The notes below the pieces were generated by a model. The model saw only the letters and a list, made by a program, of their open reading frames with translations, ran no database searches and was not told where the DNA came from. From Streptomyces musisoli (GTDB lineage: Bacteria > Actinomycetota > Actinomycetes > Streptomycetales > Streptomycetaceae): DNA of 64,000 nt. A program made the translations under genes and the position numbers. Positions 1 through 8,409 of the stretch are shown one piece after another (positions within the stretch are counted from its first letter, which is position 1; every line of letters begins with the position of its first letter). The stretch covers positions 49,027 to 113,026 of the forward strand of contig NZ_JAERRH010000020.1 in NCBI RefSeq assembly GCF_016741855.1, in the 5' to 3' direction.

Positions 1-2
1 CC

Positions 3-1217
3 TCGCTGACCGATGTCACGTACGTCTTCGACGAGCCGACCACCGGTCTGCACCCCCATGACATCCGGCGGATGAACGACCTGCTGCTGCGCCTGCGGGA
101 CAAGGGCAACACGGTGCTCGTCGTGGAGCACAAGCCGGAGGTCATCGCGATCGCCGACCACGTGGTGGACCTCGGCCCCGGCGCCGGTACGGCAGGCGGC
201 ACCGTCTGCTTCGAGGGCACCGTAGCCGGGCTGCGGGCGAGCGGCACGCTCACCGGACGGCATCTGGACGACCGGGCGACGCTGAAGAAGACGGTACGCA
301 AGCCGACCGGGGCGCTGGAGATCCGCGGTGCCGCGACGCACAACCTGCGGGGCGTCGACGTGGACATCCCGCTCGGCGTGCTGACCGTCGTCACCGGTGT
401 CGCCGGGTCCGGGAAGAGTTCGCTCGTCCACGGGTCGGTCCCGGCCCGCGAGGGTGTCGTCTCCGTCGACCAGGCTCCGATCCGCGGCTCGCGGCGCAGC
501 AACCCGGCGACGTACACCGGGCTGCTGGAGCCGATCCGCAAGGCGTTCGCCAAGGCCAACGGGGTGAAGCCGGCACTGTTCAGCGCCAACTCCGAGGGCG
601 CCTGCCCCGGCTGCAACGGCGCCGGGGTCGTCTACACCGACCTGGCGATGATGGCCGGGGTCGCCACGACCTGCGAGGACTGCGAGGGCAAGCGGTTCGA
701 CGCGTCGGTGCTGGAGTACCACCTCGGCGGCCGGGACATCAGCGAGGTGCTGGCGATGCCGGTGACGGAGGCCGAGGAGTTCTTCGGCTCCGGGGAGGCC
801 CGCACGCCGGCTGCCCACCGCATCCTGCGCAACCTGGCCGACGTCGGCCTCGGTTACCTCACCCTCGGCCAGCCGCTCACCACCCTGTCCGGCGGCGAGC
901 GGCAGCGGCTGAAGCTGGCCACGCACATGGCCGAGAAGGGCGGGGTCTACGTCCTGGACGAGCCGACCACCGGTCTGCACCTGGCCGATGTGGAGCAGCT
1001 GCTGGGCCTGCTCGACCGGCTGGTGGACGCCGGCAAGTCGGTGATCGTCGTCGAGCACCACCAGGCGGTCATGGCGCACGCGGACTGGATCATCGACCTC
1101 GGCCCCGGCGCCGGCCACGACGGCGGCCGGATCGTCTTCGAGGGCACCCCCGCCGACCTGGTCGCGTCCCGCTCCACCATCACGGGCGAGCACCTGGCGG
1201 AGTACGTCGCCGGGTGA
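3..1217 (+). CDS. UvrA-like ABC-class ATPase, 3' part (5' end outside window)
   Basis: The reading frame is already open at the window edge, so this is the C-terminal part of a longer protein. The first visible residues include the Walker B/D-loop of the first ATPase half (FDEPTTGLHPHD). A complete second half follows: Walker A GVAGSGKSS, a zinc-finger-type insertion with CPGCNGAG and CEDCEGKRF, the signature LSGGERQRLKLA, and Walker B VLDEPTTGLH. This layout is specific to the UvrA family. The insertion between Walker A and the signature is short compared with housekeeping UvrA, which suggests the smaller class of UvrA paralogues often found near drug-resistance or regulator genes. It converges on the helD-like gene with only 4 bp between the stop codons. 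DNA repair versus a resistance role cannot be decided from this fragment. Confidence 0.88.
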   Translation, partial: SLTDVTYVFDEPTTGLHPHDIRRMNDLLLRLRDKGNTVLVVEHKPEVIAIADHVVDLGPGAGTAGGTVCFEGTVAGLRASGTLTGRHLDDRATLKKTVRKPTGALEIRGAATHNLRGVDVDIPLGVLTVVTGVAGSGKSSLVHGSVPAREGVVSVDQAPIRGSRRSNPATYTGLLEPIRKAFAKANGVKPALFSANSEGACPGCNGAGVVYTDLAMMAGVATTCEDCEGKRFDASVLEYHLGGRDISEVLAMPVTEAEEFFGSGEARTPAAHRILRNLADVGLGYLTLGQPLTTLSGGERQRLKLATHMAEKGGVYVLDEPTTGLHLADVEQLLGLLDRLVDAGKSVIVVEHHQAVMAHADWIIDLGPGAGHDGGRIVFEGTPADLVASRSTITGEHLAEYVAG

Positions 1218-1221
1218 CGTC

Positions 1222-3252
1222 TCAGAAGGGCAGGGGCCGGGCGTGGACCACGTCCAGGCGGGAGACCGCTCGGGTCAGGACCACGTAGAGGCGGTGGAGG
1301 CCCCGGTCCTCCGCCTCCGCCACGGCGGCCGGTTCGACGGCGACGACGTGGTCGTACTCCAGGCCCTTGACCATGCTCGCGGGTACGACGGTCAGCCGGG
1401 CGCCGAGCGCGTCCGGTCCGGCCGGGCCGAGGCCGGCCTCGGCGAGCGCCGCCCGCACCCGGTCGGCGTCCGCGTCGGCCGTGATCACCCCGACCGAGCC
1501 CTCCCGGGCGAGGGCGTCGCGTACGGCGGCGACGGTGGTGCCGAGCAGGTCCTCGGCCGGCCGGAGGGTCAGTTCCCCGTCGGTGCGCAGGGAGGTGGCG
1601 GCGGGCACGGCGACGCCGAGGCGGGCGAGCAGCCGGTTGGCCAGCTCCACGACGGCCGCCGGCACCCGGAACCCGGTGGTCAGCGGGACCACGACCGCGT
1701 CCGGCCGGCCTAGGTGGCGCAGCTGCACGGACCAGTCCCGGGCGGCCCACGGGGTGGTGCCCTGGGCGAGGTCGCCGAGGACGGTCAGCGAGCCGAAGGC
1801 CGCCCGGCGGGCGATGGCCCGGCACTCCATCGGCGACAGGTCCTGGGCCTCGTCCACGACGATGTGGCCGCAGCCCTCGGGGTGTTCGACCAGTCCGGCG
1901 AGTTCGTCGAGCAGGACCAGGTCGGCGGCCGACCAGCGGGCCGACCTGAACGACCGCGGCGGGCGGGGCCACAGGAGCGCCGCCTGCTCGTCGGGGTCCA
2001 GCAGACCGTCGGCGGCCCGGGCCAGCACCGCGGCGTCGGTGAGGAGTTCGGCGAGGATCTCCTCGGGGCGGGCCTTCGGCCAGACCGCGTCGAGGTGGGC
2101 GGTGAGCGGCCGGGCCCGTTCGACGCGGCGCACCCAGGAGGCGGGCAGCACCCCGGAGCGCCGTTCGGCCTGCTCGCGCAGCCGCCGTACCACCCGGGTG
2201 CGGACCCGCTCGCGGCCGATGGCGTACGGCGGTTCCTCGGCGCGGACCTCCGCGACGAGGTCGGCCAGCTCACCGGCGGGCACCCGCCACCGGTAGGAGC
2301 CGTCCGGTACGGCGAGGTCGGTGACGCCGTCGGTGGTCACGCGCGCGTACAGCGCCCGGCGCAGCACCTCGGCCATGCGCGGGTCGTGTTTGACGGTGGC
2401 CGTGGCGACGGGGTCGGTGCCGGTGGCCGGGTGGCGGGCGATCTCCTCCAGGAGGGTCGACTGGCGGACGCCGGACTCGCCGAGCGCGGGCAGCACCTCG
2501 GCGATGTAGTGGAGGAAGGTGCGGTTGGGGCCGAGGATGAGCAGGCCGGAGCGCTGGAGCCGCTTGGGGTGGGTGTACAGGAGGTAGGCGGCGCGGTGCA
2601 GGCCGACGGCGGTCTTGCCGGTGCCGGGCGCGCCCTGGACGCACACCGAGTCGGTGAGGGCGGCGCGTACGAGGTCGTCCTGCTCGGGCTGGATGGTGGC
2701 GGCGATGTCCCGCATGGGTCCGACGCGGGGCCGCTCGATCTCGCGGGCCACGATGTCGCTGGTCCGTGACTCACCGCGGCCCAGGTGCTCGTCCTCCAGT
2801 CCGGTCAGGTCGGCGGACTCGCCGCGGCTGCCGGGCGCCCAGCCGAACCGGCGCCGGATCTCCACGCCCCGGGGGTCGCGGGCGCTCGCCTGGTAGAAGG
2901 CGCGGGAGACGGGGGCCCGCCAGTCGACGACGAGGGGCGGGGCGGCCGGGTCCTCGGTGATCCGGAGCCGGCCGACGTGGTAGTGCTGCCCGCCGTGCCC
3001 GGGGTCGTCGGCGGAGAAGTCGAGCCGGCCGAAGAACAGCGGGCCCGGCGGGAGTTCGCGCATGGCCTTGGCCCGGCTGCGCAGGCGGTAGCCGAGGACT
3101 TCGGCGTCGGCCCCGGAGGCGGAGACGTCCTCGCCGACGACGACCTGTTCGGCGGCTCCCTCGACCATCGCGGTGAGGGCCGTGCGGCAGGTGTCGTGGT
3201 AGGCGCGCTCGCTGTGCAGGGTGTCCGTGAGGGCGGGCTCGAGTGACGTCAT
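1222..3252 (-). CDS. HelD/HelR-type RNA polymerase-associated ATPase (superfamily 1 helicase fold)
   Basis: A 676-residue protein with the HelD architecture. It has an N-terminal helical region rich in acidic and basic residues, a Walker A near residues 206-214 (GAPGTGKTA) followed by LHRAAYLLYTHP and LILGPNRTFL, a Walker B-type VVDEAQDLSPME near residue 467, and a C-terminal ATPase half ending in LHRLYVVLTRA. HelD proteins are motors that remove stalled RNA polymerase from DNA. An actinobacterial subgroup (HelR) displaces rifamycins from polymerase. The TetR gene lies just upstream on the same strand and a palindrome sits in the gap, so regulation by that TetR is likely. Whether this is the HelR subgroup or a general HelD cannot be told without a tree. 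Confidence 0.85.
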   Translation of the reverse strand: MTSLEPALTDTLHSERAYHDTCRTALTAMVEGAAEQVVVGEDVSASGADAEVLGYRLRSRAKAMRELPPGPLFFGRLDFSADDPGHGGQHYHVGRLRITEDPAAPPLVVDWRAPVSRAFYQASARDPRGVEIRRRFGWAPGSRGESADLTGLEDEHLGRGESRTSDIVAREIERPRVGPMRDIAATIQPEQDDLVRAALTDSVCVQGAPGTGKTAVGLHRAAYLLYTHPKRLQRSGLLILGPNRTFLHYIAEVLPALGESGVRQSTLLEEIARHPATGTDPVATATVKHDPRMAEVLRRALYARVTTDGVTDLAVPDGSYRWRVPAGELADLVAEVRAEEPPYAIGRERVRTRVVRRLREQAERRSGVLPASWVRRVERARPLTAHLDAVWPKARPEEILAELLTDAAVLARAADGLLDPDEQAALLWPRPPRSFRSARWSAADLVLLDELAGLVEHPEGCGHIVVDEAQDLSPMECRAIARRAAFGSLTVLGDLAQGTTPWAARDWSVQLRHLGRPDAVVVPLTTGFRVPAAVVELANRLLARLGVAVPAATSLRTDGELTLRPAEDLLGTTVAAVRDALAREGSVGVITADADADRVRAALAEAGLGPAGPDALGARLTVVPASMVKGLEYDHVVAVEPAAVAEAEDRGLHRLYVVLTRAVSRLDVVHARPLPF

Positions 3253-3270
3253 GGCGGCTACCCTACCGCC

Positions 3271-3293
3271 AAAACGTTACCGAGTTACGTTTT
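3271..3293. promoter_or_regulatory. TetR-type operator palindrome upstream of helD-like gene
   Basis: An inverted repeat with arms AAAACGTTAC and GTTACGTTTT and a 3-bp spacer CGA; 9 of 10 positions are complementary. It stands out as an A/T-rich island in very G+C-rich DNA. It lies in the 65-bp gap between the TetR gene and the start of the helD-like gene, so it most likely overlaps the helD promoter and is the binding site of the neighbouring TetR protein (inference). Confidence 0.6.
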
Positions 3294-3317
3294 TAACCAA
3301 GTCTCATCGAGTGGGCT

Positions 3318-3917
3318 TCAGACCGTGAGCGCCCGGGCCAGCCTCCCGAACGCCCGCTCGGCCGCCCGGACGGCATCCGGCGCGACGTCCCCGACCGGCT
3401 CCCCCGCCGCGATCCGGCGCCAGTTCTCCTGGGCGAGGACCCGCTGGACGGCGATGATCTGCCCGGCGGCCAGCCGCGCGTCCAGCCCGCCCCCGAGCGC
3501 CTCGGCGAGCGCCGCCTCCGACCGCTCCAGATGGGCGTACGCCCGCGCCACCAGGGAGGGAGTGCCGTAGAGCAGGGTGTGGAAGGCGAGCACCTCGGGG
3601 TGGTCGTTCAGCCCGGTGACCGGGTCGCGCCGCTCCAGCCCGGCGAGGAAGTTCCGGCGCAGCGCGTCCACCGGGTCGGCCGCCCCGGCCACCAGCCGCG
3701 CGGCCTCCGTCTCGTGATCGGCGATCCGGTGCAGGACCAGGTCCTCCTTGGCCGGGAAGTACCGGAACAGGGTCGGCTTGGAGATCCCGGCCGCGGCGGC
3801 CACCTCCGCCACGGACACCGCGTCGAAGCCCCGCTCCAGGAACAGCCGCACGGCGGTGTCCGACACGTCCTGGTACATCCGCTGCTTCTTGCGCTCACGC
3901 AGGCCCATCTCACCCAT
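3318..3917 (-). CDS. TetR-family transcriptional regulator
   Basis: A 199-residue protein with an N-terminal TetR helix-turn-helix at about residues 15-60 (AVRLFLERGFDAVSVAEVAA, then ISKPTLFRYFPAKEDLV). A helical C-terminal ligand domain follows and has no recognisable ligand signature. A second possible start lies three codons inside (MGLRERKK). The helD-like gene follows 65 bp downstream with an intervening palindrome, and the UvrA-like gene converges from the other side, so a drug- or stress-responsive resistance locus is plausible. The ligand is unknown. Confidence 0.87.
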   Translation of the reverse strand: MGEMGLRERKKQRMYQDVSDTAVRLFLERGFDAVSVAEVAAAAGISKPTLFRYFPAKEDLVLHRIADHETEAARLVAGAADPVDALRRNFLAGLERRDPVTGLNDHPEVLAFHTLLYGTPSLVARAYAHLERSEAALAEALGGGLDARLAAGQIIAVQRVLAQENWRRIAAGEPVGDVAPDAVRAAERAFGRLARALTV

Positions 3918-3926
3918 GGGGGGAGC

Positions 3927-6218
3927 CTACGCAGTGCCGCCCGGCCGGGTCGGCCACGCCAGGGCGCGGCTGAGGCACGGGGCGGTCCGGCGCCGGGACG
4001 ACAGCCCCAGCGAGGCGGTGGCCGCGGCCAGGGTCATCGCGTACGAGTCCACCGCGCGGCGCACGTTGGGGGCGTCCAGGCTCGCTCCGGTGACCAGCCG
4101 GTCGAGGTCGACGTAGGCGGAGCGCACGATCTCGATCCACCGGTACACGCGCCAGTCCTCCTGCCAGTTCCTGGTGTACCGGGCGGGCAGCCGGCCGGCC
4201 CAGCGGCGGAACATGCGCTCGCGGATCTCCGGCCGGGTCGGGGTGAGGTGCATGTGCCGGACCAGCTCGTACAGCGGGTCGCCGACCAGGGCCAGTTCCC
4301 AGTCGATCAGGGTCAGCGCCAGACGGTCGTCGCGGCGCACCAGGTTCCACGGGTTGAGGTCACCGTGCAGCAGCGCGGGGGTGCGGTCGGTGACCCGGTG
4401 CCGGGCGAGGATCTCGCGCAGCCTGGGCGCGTCGGGCAGGCCGAGGAAACGGGCCAGCTGCTGGGACTCCCTGGGCAGCCGGGCCACCAGTGCGACCAGC
4501 TGGTCGCTGAGCCATGTGTAGAAGCCCGGCCGGCCGGCCAGCGGGTCGACCGGGGCGTAGTCGACCCCGGTCAGCGCGATCAGCTGGTCGACCAGGCAGT
4601 CGGCCTCGTGCGGGAGCAGCCCGTTCACCGGATGCTCGGGCCGCCGGTCCGCGTCGGGCGGGCCCTCGTAGGTGTGGACGGCGAACACGTCCCCGGAGTA
4701 GGTCCGGATGCCGGAGAGGTCCTTCGAGTGGCTCTCCCCCAGCGCCAGCACCCGGGGCGCGGCCACCGCCGCCCCGGACCGTTCGATGGCCTGGAGCACG
4801 GCGTGCTCGCTGAGGAAGCTGCGCTCGCGCCGGGTGACGTGCACGACCTTGCGGCGGACGACGACCGGGAAGGGGGTGCCGGGGACCCGCAGCACCGAGT
4901 TGAGGTGCGCGGTGCCCTTGAACACCCGGTGGGCCGGGGCGGCGCCCTCCAGGGTCAGTGCGTCGGCGACGGCGGAGTGCGGGAAGTCGGGGTGTTCCGG
5001 CACGCGCCGGTCCGGCCTCCAGCCGATCGCCCGGACCACCCGCGCCCGCCGCGCCCCGCCGCCGGCCGGGGCCGCGGCTCCGGTCCCCGTCCCGGTACCG
5101 GGACGCACGGACGCCCGCCAGCGGAACAGGATCCGCTCGATCTCCTCCCGGCCCGGCACCCGGTCCAGGCGCAGCGGCTCCGCCGCCGCGGACACGGCCC
5201 GGTGCACCCGCGCCGTCGCCTCGTCCAGGCCCTTCTGGTCGAAGGACTCCTCCAACGACTTCGCGGCCCGCATCACGTCGGGGTACACGGACTGCGCCCG
5301 TTCGAAGGCGACGTAGTGGCGCAGGTCCCGGCCGACGCCGTTGACCGCGGCCGGCCGCACCTCGCGCACGGCCCGCACCCACGCCTCGACGACCTCGTCC
5401 CACTGGTGGTCCGGGTAGCGCATCCGGACCAGATGGACGGCGAGGTCGTGCAGCGGGTCGCCGTAGCCGGCGAGTTCCCAGTCGATCCAGGCCGGGGGCG
5501 AGTCGCCGCCGGGCGACACGATCACGTTGTCCCGGTGCAGGTCGGCGTGGAGCAGGCCGTAGGGGCGGCGGGACATGGCGGGGACCCGTTCGGCCAGCCG
5601 GACGAGGGCGTCCTCGGGAATGCCGAGTGCGGCGAACAGGCCCCCGAACAGCTGCCGGTTGGGCATGCGGATCTGCGCATCGGCCAGGCCGGCCAGGGTC
5701 CGCAGGAAGCCCTGGCTGTCGGTGTGGTTGCGGGGCCACGGCGACGGCAGGGGCGGCAGCGCCGCGCCGCGCACCTGGGCCGCCTGGGCGAACAGGCCGG
5801 CCAGCGCCCTGATCAGCAGGGCGTCGACCGGTTTGCCGGCACGGCAGACGCTGGAGAGGGGCACGCCTTCCACATGGCTGTGGATGGCGAAGCCGTCCCC
5901 CTCGGCCAGGCATTCCGGCACCCGCGGCAGCACCCCCTTGACGGCCCGCAGGACCGCTCCCTCGCTCCGCCACGTCCGGATCACCACGGGCAGGACGTCC
6001 GCGCGCGGCAGCCGCACGGTCACCGGGGTGCCCGGCTCCCGGCCGAGCAGCCGGGCCATGGGCTCGGTGAGCGGCAGCACATGGTTGCGATGGTGGAGAC
6101 CGCCGCAGGGACGTCCCCGGACGGCGGCTTGCGCCAGGAACTGACGGCAGACGGCTTCGGGCAGAGCCCGACCGGCACGCGCCCCGGCCGTGTCGTGGGG
6201 GACGGGGGGTGCGCCCAC
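3927..6218 (-). CDS. Tandem two-domain APH-type small-molecule kinase
   Basis: A 763-residue protein containing two full aminoglycoside phosphotransferase/choline kinase-like domains. The first has the catalytic loop HADLHRDN at residues 224-231 and the metal-binding segment WIDWELAGYGDP at 244-255. After a Gly/Ala/Thr-rich linker around residues 372-390, the second has HGDLNPWN at 618-625 and LIDWELALVGDP at 637-648. Single-domain family members are about 250-350 residues, so this is a duplication or fusion with both active sites apparently intact. The GTG start is supported by GGAG six bases upstream. It ends 9 bp from the TetR start and lies downstream of the HAD gene on the same strand. 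The substrate is unknown; a sugar, aminoglycoside-like compound, choline-like compound or protein are all possible. Confidence 0.83.
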   Translation of the reverse strand: MGAPPVPHDTAGARAGRALPEAVCRQFLAQAAVRGRPCGGLHHRNHVLPLTEPMARLLGREPGTPVTVRLPRADVLPVVIRTWRSEGAVLRAVKGVLPRVPECLAEGDGFAIHSHVEGVPLSSVCRAGKPVDALLIRALAGLFAQAAQVRGAALPPLPSPWPRNHTDSQGFLRTLAGLADAQIRMPNRQLFGGLFAALGIPEDALVRLAERVPAMSRRPYGLLHADLHRDNVIVSPGGDSPPAWIDWELAGYGDPLHDLAVHLVRMRYPDHQWDEVVEAWVRAVREVRPAAVNGVGRDLRHYVAFERAQSVYPDVMRAAKSLEESFDQKGLDEATARVHRAVSAAAEPLRLDRVPGREEIERILFRWRASVRPGTGTGTGAAAPAGGGARRARVVRAIGWRPDRRVPEHPDFPHSAVADALTLEGAAPAHRVFKGTAHLNSVLRVPGTPFPVVVRRKVVHVTRRERSFLSEHAVLQAIERSGAAVAAPRVLALGESHSKDLSGIRTYSGDVFAVHTYEGPPDADRRPEHPVNGLLPHEADCLVDQLIALTGVDYAPVDPLAGRPGFYTWLSDQLVALVARLPRESQQLARFLGLPDAPRLREILARHRVTDRTPALLHGDLNPWNLVRRDDRLALTLIDWELALVGDPLYELVRHMHLTPTRPEIRERMFRRWAGRLPARYTRNWQEDWRVYRWIEIVRSAYVDLDRLVTGASLDAPNVRRAVDSYAMTLAAATASLGLSSRRRTAPCLSRALAWPTRPGGTA

Positions 6219-6474
6219 TGGCCGCTCCGGGGTTCGATCGCGCTGCGCTGGAGGGGGACGATACGGGTCGGGGAAACGCTATCTCCCCTGGTGGAGCGGG
6301 ACACGCCCAGAGGCCGGACGAGCAGCCCAACGGGTGGTCGGCCCCTCGCCCGCGTCCTGTGCGCCGGAACGGGCCCGTTCGCCGTCCCGTACGTGAAACC
6401 GGAGCGGTCGCCCTCACGGTTGCGCGGATGCTATCGCATACCCGGCCGCCTCCCCGGGCTCTCGGCCCGGCCGG
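6219..6474. other. 256-bp non-coding gap upstream of the tandem kinase
   Basis: No convincing gene on either strand. The kinase promoter presumably lies here. I see no GntR half-sites of the type found around 8.1 and 9.3 kb and no strong hairpin, so whether the kinase belongs to the regulon of the neighbouring GntR proteins cannot be decided from the sequence. Confidence 0.4.
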
Positions 6475-7212
6475 TCAGCGGCCGCGCAGCATCCGCAGCA
6501 ACGGCTCCAGCGATCCGACCACGCACCCGGCTCCCGCCTCCCGCAGGAGCTTGCCCTTCCGCTCGGTGCGCGCGTAGCCGAGGAACGGCACGCCGGCGTC
6601 GTTCGCGGCGGCGAGGTCGGACGGCGAGTCGCCGATCATCAGGGCCGCCGACGGGGCGGAGCCCATCGCGCTCAGGGCCCGGTTGAGGCAGTGCGGGTCG
6701 GGCTTGAGGAGGTGCAGGTCGGTCGTGCGGCCGTAGACGTGGGGGGCGAAGCAGGAGCCGAGGCCGCGACCGTCCAGGTAGGCGCGGACCACCTTCGGGG
6801 AGTTGTTGGTGGTGATGGCCAGCCGGGAACCGGCCGCGGTCCAGGTGCGTATCAGGGGGTCGGCGTAGGCGGTGGGCCACGCGGAGCCGGCCGCCCTCAG
6901 CTCCTCCTGGGTGAGACGTTCCTCCAGCTCGGCCACGAGGTCGCTGCCGGGGCGCCGGCGATCCACGGCACGCAGCACCGCGTGCGGGTCCAGCGAATCG
7001 CGCTCGGAGTCGCTGAGCAGGTCGTGCAGCCCGCGCCCGGCCAGCCAGTCCACCAGCTCGGCCGCCACCCGCTCCGCCTTGTGCCGCGCGAACAGACGGC
7101 AGATCGGTCCGTCGAAGTCCCACAGCACCACCCGGGCGCGTTCGATCAGACCCCGCAGCCGTTCGGTGTCGTTCGCGGTCTGTTCGGTCCGCGTCTTCGC
7201 ATCAGAAGTCAC
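6475..7212 (-). CDS. HAD-superfamily phosphatase
   Basis: A 245-residue haloacid dehalogenase-type hydrolase. Motif I is WDFDGPICRLF (DFDG at about residues 32-35), with motif II Thr in AITTNNSP, motif III Lys in LLKPDPH and motif IV in MIGDSPSDLAA. The helical insertion after motif I is of the C1-cap type seen in phosphoglycolate phosphatase-like enzymes. I chose the GTG start because it overlaps the stop of the preceding GntR gene by one base (TAGTG), which implies translational coupling. A longer start 51 bp upstream would run into the regulator gene. The substrate is unknown. The nearby double kinase makes an opposed phosphorylation/dephosphorylation pair conceivable, but that is inference. 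Confidence 0.85.
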   Translation of the reverse strand: MTSDAKTRTEQTANDTERLRGLIERARVVLWDFDGPICRLFARHKAERVAAELVDWLAGRGLHDLLSDSERDSLDPHAVLRAVDRRRPGSDLVAELEERLTQEELRAAGSAWPTAYADPLIRTWTAAGSRLAITTNNSPKVVRAYLDGRGLGSCFAPHVYGRTTDLHLLKPDPHCLNRALSAMGSAPSAALMIGDSPSDLAAANDAGVPFLGYARTERKGKLLREAGAGCVVGSLEPLLRMLRGR

Positions 7213-8063
7213 TAGGAGAGTGTCAGGTCCGTCGTGATGGTTTCCCAGAGGGCGTCGAACCACTTCTGCGACTGCTCCACGAACGCCGCGTCCCGCTGCC
7301 CGGCCCGTCTCGCGAAGGAGAAGAGCAGGGATTCGGAGCCGAGGGTGTCGTACATCTCCAGCGTTCCGCTCTCGGTGGGCTCCGCGCGGCGCGTGACCAT
7401 GTAGTACGCGTACAGCGCCTCCGACCCGTTCAGCAGGTACAGCTTCGCCGGAGGGGTGAAGGGCAGGGCCCGGAAGGTGACGTGGACGTCGATGTCGTGG
7501 GTGCCGCGCAGGGCCTGGAGGTTGTACTGGAGCACCTGGCCCTGGGCGTTGCGCATCGCCAGCCAGCGCTGGTGGACGGCGTCGTCGTCACCCGCGGCGT
7601 CGACCGAGACCGGGAAGGCGAGGTTGATGTCCCGGGACGGCAGCAGGATCCGGGCGTCGATCCGCTCGGGCCTGATGCGCCCCTCGTGGATCAGGCGCAG
7701 CGGCTCGCCGAGGGCGGGGATCAGGCTCTGCGCCGTCAGGCAGACGGCGTCGATCCGCACGTGGGACGCGGAGAAGGCCTCGGTCAGCCGGGGGGCGAGG
7801 GCGACCATGGTCGGCTGCGGCTCGTCGCGCGCGGGGGCCGGACCGGCGACCCGGGGCGGGCTGCCCTTGCTGACATTGCTGAGCAGGCCGTCCTCCTGAA
7901 GCGCCCGCAGCGCCTGGCGTACGGCACCCCGCTCCACACCGAACTCCTCGGCCAGCTCGGCCTGGGTGGGCAGGCGCTCGCCGGCCCGGAGGACGCCGGT
8001 GCGGATGCGTTCGCGCAGGGTGTCGGCGATCACCTGGGGCGCGGGCCTTCTGCTTCCGTTCAC
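7212..8063 (-). CDS. GntR-type winged-helix regulator with uncharacterised C-terminal domain (paralogue 1)
   Basis: The N-terminal GntR winged helix covers about residues 8-70 (IADTLRERIRTGVL, then LPTQAELAEEFGVERGAVRQ). The C-terminal domain of about 200 residues is neither FadR-, HutC- nor MocR-like; it contains conserved blocks such as RILLPSRDINLAFP and FRALPFTPPAKLYLLNG. The protein upstream on the same strand (8404-9312) is a clear paralogue over its whole length. I prefer the GTG start because AGGAG lies nine bases upstream; TTG and GTG codons at 8090 and 8084 are alternatives. Its stop overlaps the HAD gene start, so the two form an operon. Half-sites in its promoter suggest autoregulation. 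Confidence 0.84.
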   Translation of the reverse strand: MNGSRRPAPQVIADTLRERIRTGVLRAGERLPTQAELAEEFGVERGAVRQALRALQEDGLLSNVSKGSPPRVAGPAPARDEPQPTMVALAPRLTEAFSASHVRIDAVCLTAQSLIPALGEPLRLIHEGRIRPERIDARILLPSRDINLAFPVSVDAAGDDDAVHQRWLAMRNAQGQVLQYNLQALRGTHDIDVHVTFRALPFTPPAKLYLLNGSEALYAYYMVTRRAEPTESGTLEMYDTLGSESLLFSFARRAGQRDAAFVEQSQKWFDALWETITTDLTLS

Positions 8064-8118
8064 TGCCACGTTCTCCTGGGTCACGGCCAAAAGCTACAAC
8101 CGCCATCCATCTTCCGGG

Positions 8119-8135
8119 AGTTGTAGCGAAGTTGT
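8119..8135. promoter_or_regulatory. Direct-repeat half-sites upstream of GntR paralogue 1
   Basis: Two AGTTGT hexamers in the same orientation, starting 11 bp apart (8119 and 8130). The same spacing recurs upstream of the second GntR gene. They probably form a GntR binding site controlling the regulator's own promoter (inference). Confidence 0.5.
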
Positions 8136-8164
8136 TTGTAATCATCGGCCAAGTGGGGACAACT

Positions 8165-8198
8165 TAAACAGAGTTGGTCGCCAACTTGGTCGAGTTGG
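8165..8198 (+). promoter_or_regulatory. Promoter and GntR operator upstream of small membrane protein gene
   Basis: A -10-like TAAACA (8165-8170) is followed directly by the palindrome AGTTGG-TCG-CCAACT (8172-8186) and a further AGTTGG half-site at 8193-8198. An inverted AGTTGT half-site lies just before, at 8159-8164. A 17-bp stretch including the palindrome is repeated exactly at 9399-9415. A palindrome overlying the start of transcription is the layout expected for a repressor site. Confidence 0.6.
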
Positions 8199-8220
8199 CA
8201 CTCCAAAAGGGGGAACGTCC

Positions 8221-8409
8221 ATGCCTGTCCTCGCGCTCCTCTCCGCCCTGTTCGTCGTCGGCTTCGAACAGCTCGTCCAGTGGAGGTTCGGTGCCACCGG
8301 CATCGTCGGCCTGCTGCTGCTCACCGTCGGCGTCAAGGCCAAGAGCCCGGCCGTCAGCTCCGCCGGCGCGGTCCTGCTCGCGGTGCTCCTGGCCGGGCCC
8401 GCGCTATAG
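8221..8409 (+). CDS. Small hydrophobic membrane protein (62 aa)
   Basis: A 62-residue protein with three short hydrophobic stretches (about residues 3-15, 26-37 and 46-60) separated by polar turns containing QWRFG and KAKSP, so a small integral membrane protein is likely. The ATG is preceded by AAAGGGGGAA as ribosome-binding site. It sits alone on the + strand between two paralogous GntR genes, behind a promoter overlapped by their presumed operator, and its stop overlaps the 3' end of the second GntR gene by 6 bp. No family function is recognised. It is probably a direct target of one or both regulators. Confidence 0.7.
   Translation: MPVLALLSALFVVGFEQLVQWRFGATGIVGLLLLTVGVKAKSPAVSSAGAVLLAVLLAGPAL

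Noticed and set aside
3253..3317. Search for a rifamycin-associated element upstream of the helD-like gene
   Set aside because: The only palindrome is A/T-rich and TetR-like; no G/C-rich palindrome of the expected kind is present.
3531..6686. Very long + strand open frame (1051 codons) opposite the tandem kinase
   Set aside because: It is the antisense shadow of high-G+C coding DNA: Gly/Arg/Pro/His-rich with no domain, while the minus strand encodes a clear two-domain kinase.
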